64,000 bases of DNA from Simmondsia chinensis (lineage: Eukaryota; Streptophyta; Magnoliopsida; Caryophyllales; Simmondsiaceae): contig JAGTTD010000022.1 in the NCBI GenBank assembly GCA_018398585.1, positions 9,153,501-9,217,500 of the forward strand, written 5' to 3'. The notes beneath the pieces were generated by a model, which searched no databases, had not been told where the DNA came from, and worked only from the letters and a program-made list of their open reading frames with translations. How positions within the stretch are numbered: the first letter of the stretch is position 1; each line of letters begins with the position of its first letter. Position numbers and translations under genes: made by a program. Shown here in pieces: positions 57,623-64,000 of this stretch.

Positions 57623-58004
57623 TCACAAACGTAAGTTAGGATAAAGAGAGTATGGGATGAGAAAGAAAGGAAGGAGATGAGAAATTAGAAGAGTTTAGAT
57701 GAGAGAAAGAAGTTTATCTCAAAAGAGATGGTTTAGTATTTTCATTGAATGATTTGAGTTATTACAACACTACTACTTATAGGCTAGCTTAAGCAAGCAA
57801 TACAATGCATCAAGACATAATAGGCTAACCGGCTTATGCTAGGATACATCTAGAAGCATCTAGAATTAACTAACTAATATTTGAACTTAATATTGGCGCC
57901 AAAACTAGCACAGCAGCAACCAACAGCCACAGCAGCAACACCCTGCGTGCAGATAACAGAAGCCTAACCAACTCAAGCCCAAGCCTCGGATTCGGATCAT
58001 AACA
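57623..58004 (-). mobile_element. Solo LTR related to the E1 LTR
   Basis: 382 bp with target duplication TTAAT (57618-57622, 58005-58009). It shares with the E1 LTR the run AGAGAGTATGGGATGAGAAA, the CAGCAGCAAC-rich stretch and the end CGGATCATAACA. No internal region. The family relation is by shared words and order, not full alignment. Confidence 0.8.
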
Positions 58005-58174
58005 TTAATTTACTCTTCTTTTCTCATCTTGATTGGAATATTCTTAGCTTGTACTGCATCAGGTCTTTAAAATTATTTATAATGATGTGTCAAAGAAGAG
58101 GTGAATGAAAGAATACATTAGCATCATGGCTTTTGTTCATACTTAGTACTATCATTATTGTAGATGCTATAACA

Positions 58175-59775
58175 CACTATAATAAAAATTTACAAAATAT
58201 GGCAAAAACAAATGTGCCACAATGGATGAAGAAATCGCCGCAATACTTTATTACAGCAAATGAACCCAAAACTAAAAATTCATCGTAATTTAAATGTATA
58301 TAACCTTAATACAGTGAAATTTGATGTGTCGCATTAGGTTTAACCCAATATGGTGCAATAGATTTTTCATATTAGGCCTCTATGATTCAGGGGCTCTATA
58401 GCCTAATATGGCTCGGTAATATGCTATATTAGCTGAAGAATGACCTAATAGTGTCGTATTAGGCTTTCTAAGTTGAAGGCCTAATATGGAAAAAAGTCAC
58501 ACCATATTAGGTCCTAAGACCTTATGTTCTAATATGGAGAAACTCAACGGTGTATTAGACCATAAGGCCTTAGCTCTTAATACGACGAATAATTTCATCA
58601 TGTTAGGTCCTTAATTAGGCCCCAAGGCATATACCAATGATTATTTTCGCCATTTTGGCTTGATATGAGGATGCTTAATAGGCATATGAACTTGTTGTAC
58701 ATTGTATCCAATCTATAATTGAAATACGAGTAGACATTCTGTCACTTTAACATGTAACATGTTTCATCCATAAGCATCATTTTCCTTTTAAGTCCCAAAG
58801 CTCACATATCCACTGAAATTTATAAAATACAATATCAACTAACATTAGAACTTTCAAACAATATCAAAAGTACCCAACCATAACACAACCAAAGAAATTA
58901 CACAAATCTTTCACAATCTTATCAACTCAAATGTATCATAGCCAAACACAAGTGCTTCTAAAGAAGTCAATGAGCTTTGTCGTCCTCCACCAATTTGATT
59001 TTGTATCTCCAAAAAAAATTTAGTGTTATCAATAGATAAATTCAATCCTCTCAATTTAATATATATTATTAAGCAATACAAAAGAAAATTACTATAGACT
59101 ACATCATGGACATAAGCTCCTATTTGAGATGGGCTTTCCTCTCGATGATTTGGGCTTCCCTCTCAGCAAGCTTAACTCTCGATCGGGATTCCCTCTCAGC
59201 AGTTTAGGCTTCCATCTAGCAAGCTCATCACTCAATTAGGCTTGCCTCCAAGCAATACGTGCAATGAGGATGGCCTTCTATTAAGAGACTTGTCGATAGA
59301 CTTTTTAGACTATGTGTCGCTCGATTTCTTCTTAAGATATGTGAGTTGTTGGTTGTACTCTCGAACACATTGTCTCCTAATTGTAGGAGGCAACCCAACT
59401 CTCATTCTCCTCTAGTGTCTTGGCCAATAGGCGAGCAAAATTTTGTAAATGCCTTGGGATTGGTTAGTTTGTCAATGCACATGTTCTTCATATTCTCATC
59501 ATGTAATTTCAAAGGGTATTATATGCCGCTTCTACATGGTTGTCAACCCATGATCAGAATTTTTCTTTTTCCGTTCAAATAATATAATGTACTTAGGGAG
59601 CTAGTCCTCAATGTTATCGATCGATTCTCTATGTTGTAAAGTCAATATATAAAATTAGGCACTCTAGAAGTATATAAGTTTAGGTCAGCTAAGAAATTCA
59701 TTTTTATTACACATCCCGAGAAATGTATATAATTGTGTATTAATTTTTGTGCAATACAATTGTTTTCTTGTAGTG
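58175..59775. mobile_element. Non-autonomous CACTA (En/Spm) transposon
   Basis: Ends CACTATAATAAAAAT (58175) and TTTTCTTGTAGTG (to 59775, inverted CACTACAAGAAAA) are the CACTA terminal repeats; flanking ACA/GCA is the expected 3-base duplication with one change. Subterminal repeats CCTAATATGG / CCATATTAGG recur about ten times at 58330-58620. In the family such repeats bind the TNPA-type protein. Near 59100-59240 the minus strand reads AEREAQIIERKAHLK, a coiled-coil like that in CACTA-associated ORFs. No transposase (TNP2) is present. Confidence 0.8.
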
Positions 59776-60165
59776 GCAGTAGACATTCCATTACAAGTTA
59801 TACCATCTTGGTGGGATCGAAGTTTATCTTCTCTCTAGGAAATTTCATTTGTCAAGGAATCAATTATCGTAAAAGTTTAAACTGATAGGTAAAGGTCCAA
59901 GAATAATTTTGTACTCTAACATGTTCTTTTACACAACTGCCCATTGGGCTCAAGACATGGATAATATGCAATTCCACTCATACGTTTCGCTTCATATGTG
60001 TTAACATTTGGAGTGGAGATTGTTGGTATTCGAGCTCGTTTCTCGGTCAACAAGGCTTTCATATGTCTTGGAACCAACTATCTCAAAAGCTTAAGCTGAT
60101 TGGTGAAAGTGCAAGAATGATTTTGTATTGTAAAAGTGTCCGATACTTGGTTGCGAAACATATTA
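59776..60165. other. Intergenic with two dispersed repeat pieces
   Basis: GGAACCAACTATCTCAAAAG followed by CTTAAGCTGATTGG at 60070-60105, and a weaker copy at 59850-59890, are inverted copies of the motif at 24610 and 52250. No gene. Confidence 0.55.
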
Positions 60166-60169
60166 GCTT

Positions 60170-60606
60170 TGTTGATGCAACACGAGGATAATGTAAAATA
60201 TGGGATTTATGAAGATATCTAGGTAAGGAGTTAAGTATATTTTCAACTTTCAAATTCTTTAGATATTTTTTTTAATCCTTTAAAATTTATTGAGCGTAGA
60301 TTAGATTAAGCTTATTTAGGATTATATTTTATTTTAGTTAAATTTTGTTTTTACTTTGCTTTCCTATTCATATCTCTATAAATAGGGACCTTAGGTTATT
60401 CTAAGAGTTTTTTTTTTTTTTTTTTTTTTCTGATTGTTCAATAAAATAGAACCTGAGGGTTTATTATTTTTCCGATCTTAAGGAATTTCTTCAGTGAATT
60501 CTAAATACCTCTGTTCAAGTGAAACTCAATTACACCCATTTGTGTGTCTTACGAACTTAATAAATATAAGATCTGCTTTTATTCTGCGTTACTTGGTATC
60601 AGAGCC
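60170..60606 (+). mobile_element. Truncated LTR with primer-binding site
   Basis: TATA box CTATAAATA at 60375-60383, a T-run (60411-60429), a polyadenylation-type AATAAAATAG, and the end TGCGTTACT followed by primer site TGGTATCAGAGCC (60594-60606). This is the 3' part of a 5' LTR plus the primer site. The left limit is not resolved, and no second LTR occurs in the window. Confidence 0.65.
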
Positions 60607-61788
60607 TAATACATCATTCCCCATTCATCCTCCACTATACCCATCAACATTTTTCTCAAAAAGATAATAAAAAAAATCTAAACCAAAGACGCCCTGTCGA
60701 CCCCCCAAAACAAAAACCCCAAAATAAGAATCAAATAGACTCGCCCATCCGCCATCGCACCACTGCCTTGAAATTCAAACTACCGACGTCGTTCTGGTAT
60801 GAATATCACCACACTAACACCGAAGTCCCCAGTGCCCACCGCAAACGCTGCCCATAGCTGCCACTAAACCGACTCCCATTTCCCTTCATCCGCCTAATAA
60901 TGGGGATTGGAACCACCACCACTGCCTTCCTCGGAGCAGTTTGCACAGAGTCGCACCAAAACCACTAGCATTCACCCCAGAAATACGTTGCACCTCACCT
61001 CTATTGCGGTCCCTGAGGACAACAGCAGGATTTCTTGAAAATTAGAGTTCGCTTACAACTTGGGATATACCAAAACACTTAAAAAATGGTATACATCATT
61101 TACTTTGAACATTCTTTCATATAAGACGTGTATTTAATAGGAAAACCTAAAAAAACGCCTCGATGAAAATCATAAGGTGATTGGATTATGGCTGTGGGGT
61201 GATTCATATGATAGATCTTTAATAGTAAGGATTCACAATGTTTCCTATCCCATTAATCATAGGGATCTATATCGAATAGTTCATCATTGTGGATATATAG
61301 GGAATAACTTGGGTTGATGATAATTACTTTACACGTATACAATTGTACTATAATGATGATACAATCTATGCAAAAAAACAGCAAGGGACATACATCGATT
61401 GTTGTCAGCTTGATATTGAGCTTGCTAGGGAATTGAAGCATCACAAAATCACAAGATATCCGAATGAGCTTGTAAATATTTTTTGATCAGACATGCTAAC
61501 TATCATGACAATAAAATTTATAAGAAACCAAATGCTTTTGTACGATGTTCTCTGTCAAATAAGTGTTCAACCCGTAACATTAAAGCTAGTTAAATCCAAG
61601 GCATCGAGATTCAATAAATATGGATACCAGGATTCACTAAATTCAATATAACAAGTCAAACTATTAATTGCACATTATTATTTCTTTTTCTTGACTCATT
61701 GTTCTGAGATACTGTAATTATAATTAATACGATGCACTTTAATTAAAAAATACTACACATATTTAAACTTTATACATTAACATGCATT
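60607..61788 (+). other. Leader-like and intergenic sequence after the truncated LTR
   Basis: 60640-61030 is C-rich and less AT-rich than its surroundings, possibly the former leader or gag start, but all frames are closed. 61030-61788 is AT-rich with no gene. Confidence 0.45.
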
Positions 61789-61981
61789 TTCAATGCCTTA
61801 AGAGTTTCCGTGTATGCAGGGTCTTGGGAGGGTGGATGTATACGGCCTTCCTCTTTCAAGGTGTTATCCTGAAGGGAGGCTGTTTTCAAGAACCTCCAAC
61901 CTAAGAGGTGCCACATACTACTCTCACCCAAGCACGCTTAACTTCATAATTCTAATGGAATCCAGTGCGCACGTGTAGGTA
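61789..61981 (-). mobile_element. 5S rRNA-headed SINE, copy 3
   Basis: On minus, the right end reads GCACTGGATTCCATTAGAAT then GAAGTTAAGCGTGCTTGGG and GAGAGTAGTA (5S rRNA, 61916-61971), then AACAGCCTCCCTTCAGGATA and GGCCGTATACATCCACC of the Au-like body, ending at AATGCC near 61790. The box C part of 5S is largely missing. Target duplication not resolved. Confidence 0.85.
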
Positions 61982-62039
61982 CCCTCTAAACTTAATGATA
62001 AATTAAATTTCTATTTTGTATAGCACAGATCTTGGTTCA

Positions 62040-62250
62040 AGTGCCAGATCAAACTTTGGTCGGATCTAACTCATGTCAGGTCATTTAGGATTTCGAGTCA
62101 ACTCGAGTTTGGTCAAGTTCAGGTCGGGCCTAATTGAGGTCAATTCATTTTGGATTCAAATCCTAATAAATTTTAAAGTTGAGGTTAGAATCTGATCAAG
62201 TAGCTAGTCAAATCAGTCAGACTCATTTTGCCAATTTTACCATCTGCATA
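62040..62250. repeat. Dispersed GGTCAGGTC-type repeat
   Basis: Shares CAAATCCTAATAAATTT, AGTCAAATCAGTCAG and CATTTTGCCA with 22165-22330. The end word TTTTGCCAGCTCTA at 22330 resembles a hAT-type terminal repeat, so both may be old MITEs. Confidence 0.55.
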
Positions 62251-63483
62251 ATTGATGAAAAGGGAGGCTCCCACTTAAGGCCAACAAATGTGTCATCTTA
62301 TATTGTGTCCATGGTATCTAAAGGGTCATAGAAAAGGGCCTAAACTCAATGACTCGTTAATGAAATGGATTAGTAACCCTCAACCATTAACCAACCCAAT
62401 AAGTGTTACCATTTAATTATATGGGAGGCGTCTTTTGTTATATGTTAGTTCATCAACTTATAAACACACAAAAAATACATCCTTGCACAATATATTTTTT
62501 GACTGTTAAAATTAAATTATCAAACATAATCCAAGATATTTCAAATTATAATTTTAGCATAGACTACAAAATATATATACAATAGGAGCAATATACAACT
62601 CAACTCAACATAACCATATAACATGGTTGACATGTTAAAAACTTTCAAACCCAATTACTTTGATGGGTTAAACATGCCAACCCAAACACAATCCGGCTCA
62701 AAAATCCCAACTCAAACCCACTTGCATCGTGGTGTTGGTGTGTCACCCTGTTGCGTTAGATTTTGCCATATTCACACATTCTGAATCACAGGGCTAGGAT
62801 GGTCCATAAAAATCAGAGCAGAAAGAAGTCATCGTCTTTCGGTGGGCCTTTTCGGATCATTTTTTGTAGCTTCTGTTGCTTTGGCAATACAAGTTCGGTT
62901 TCCTCGCCTGAGGTTGAGAAATATCGCTCAAGCACCATCTGCGTCACCCAATTACACACCCAAGCACCGATCAATCATAAATATGTATGAGTGATTTAAA
63001 ACATGCTATTGCATTAAAAACGAGGCTAATATACCTTAGATGGGGTGATATGTATGAGAAAAGGATAAAAGGACAAAATATTTATCATTATATACAAGAA
63101 CATGCGGTAGGTTAAGAACAAGATGGCAATTAACATCACCATAGATGACTAAAACGATGACATGTCAATAAAAACAATGTTGTGGCAACCAAAAAGATTA
63201 TACGAAAATGAGAAAGATGATGTGACTGATAATATGACAACTGAAAAAATAACATGATAGTATTGGTTTAGTAAACATCCTTGTTATTCTTTTTTCCAAA
63301 AGATATTGCCTTTATCTTCTTAGGCTTGACAGCAACTCCAATACCCCATTAAAAACCAAACATAACCAAATATTTTACTGTAAGATTGACCTGATGTATA
63401 CAGCTAAAAAAATTTTAGCTGAAAAAAGAAAGGTAAAACCAAATGCACCTTAGATCAAGGTCACTCACACCACTCACTACCGC
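62251..63483. other. Intergenic, no gene accepted
   Basis: A 75-codon plus frame at 62763-62990 has less biased composition (Ser/Lys/Phe/Cys) and could be an exon, but I find no family match, splice context or partner exon. Confidence 0.45.
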
Positions 63484-64000
63484 TAGGGGTGTAAACGAAT
63501 CAAACATTCAATAAACTACTCGTGATTGAAATTGATTGCGGCTCCTTCGTGTTTAGTTTGGGGGGTAAGATAGCTCATTGAACCAAGTTCAAGCAGACTC
63601 AATAAGCTTAACAAGCCAAGTTCAAACATAAGGGTGTTCTGCTCATTAACAGTTGCGAATAGTCTAATAAGAGCTCATTCAAAGCTCATCAAGGGCTTAT
63701 TAACAATTGGTATAAGCTCAAAAACAACCAATGATGGCTAAATAACAACCTGAATAGCTCAATGGGTAGCCAGCTTGACTAAATAGCGTAGCCAGCTCGA
63801 CTAAATAGCAAGCTTGGCTCAGTAACAAGCTCAAATCGACTCAATAACGAGCTCAAATTGACTCGATTAGGCGAACAAGCTGCGTATTGAATGCACCAAA
63901 ATCTTATCAAAATGAATTCAAACAAAGGGCCGAAAACTCGATAAGAGCTCGGCTCGGACTCGAGTTGATTAAGGCTAATGAAGCTTAAGTTCGAACATTA
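63484..64000. mobile_element. hAT-like MITE, right end outside the window
   Basis: Begins TAGGGGTGTAAACGAATCAA, the start typical of plant hAT-type MITEs, and continues with many GCTC/GAGC words (AAGCTCAAATCGACTC, GAGCTCGGCTCGGACTCGAG). The other terminus is not reached at 64000. Confidence 0.65.

Noticed and set aside
58171..58640. CRISPR-like array from repeated CCTAATATGG words
   Set aside because: Repeats are short, in both orientations and irregularly spaced, in a plant CACTA element; this is subterminal repeat structure.
62763..62990. 75-codon plus frame as a possible small gene
   Set aside because: No recognisable family, no promoter or splice evidence; kept only as a note in the intergenic entry.

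Overview
This 64 kb window is plant nuclear DNA, almost certainly from a eudicot. It is dominated by LTR retrotransposons primed by plant initiator tRNA-Met or tRNA-Asp, plus Au-like SINEs, a CACTA element, MITEs and AT-rich spacers. Only one ordinary host gene is recognisable: a three-exon SPX-domain (phosphate sensing) gene on the minus strand at 46622-52585. Nearly all other long reading frames are decayed transposon proteins or chance frames. I paired nine LTR elements or solo LTRs by terminal repeats, primer sites and target-site duplications (TSDs), all by eye.

Layout. (1) 1-1467: degenerate sequence. (2) 1468-4299: non-autonomous LTR element (LARD type), minus strand, with one open 475-489 codon frame that is not gag-pol. 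(3) 4323-19365: a SINE split by a second LARD-type element (4405-19277, TSD GTGTA/GTATA), itself split by a full-length Athila-type Ty3/gypsy element (4918-15217, minus strand, TSD GAATT). (4) 19811-24013: a foldback MITE whose left terminal repeat is split by a small non-autonomous LTR element (19830-23547, TSD GATTT). (5) 25081-25566: MITE. (6) 25768-42598: three chromovirus-type Ty3/gypsy elements inside one another (D, plus strand, holds C, minus strand, which holds B, plus strand), and a 5S-rRNA-headed SINE inside D. (7) 42655-46791: a second 5S-headed SINE, an AT-rich MITE-like repeat, a solo LTR and a 0.95 kb tandem duplication that copied the 3' end of the SPX gene. (8) 46622-52585: the SPX gene, with a deleted Copia element (47593-50565) in intron 1 and two P1BS motifs upstream. 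(9) 53092-64000: SINE pieces, an RRM-domain pseudogene, a minisatellite, a solo LTR, a non-autonomous CACTA element, a truncated LTR with primer site, a third 5S-headed SINE and a hAT-like MITE that runs off the window.

How the parts relate. The SPX family forms the inositol-pyrophosphate-dependent brake on PHR transcription factors, and PHR proteins bind P1BS, so the two P1BS motifs fit the usual feedback loop. The exon-intron phases all close and the protein would be 256 residues, but exon 1 carries one extra base, so the copy is either a recent pseudogene or contains a sequence error. The repeats record a layered insertion history. Several elements have lost catalytic residues (the paired aspartates of RT in the Athila and C elements) and carry many stops, so none of the pol-bearing elements looks autonomous.

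Limits: all identities are by eye, no database was searched, and family names below clade level are tentative.
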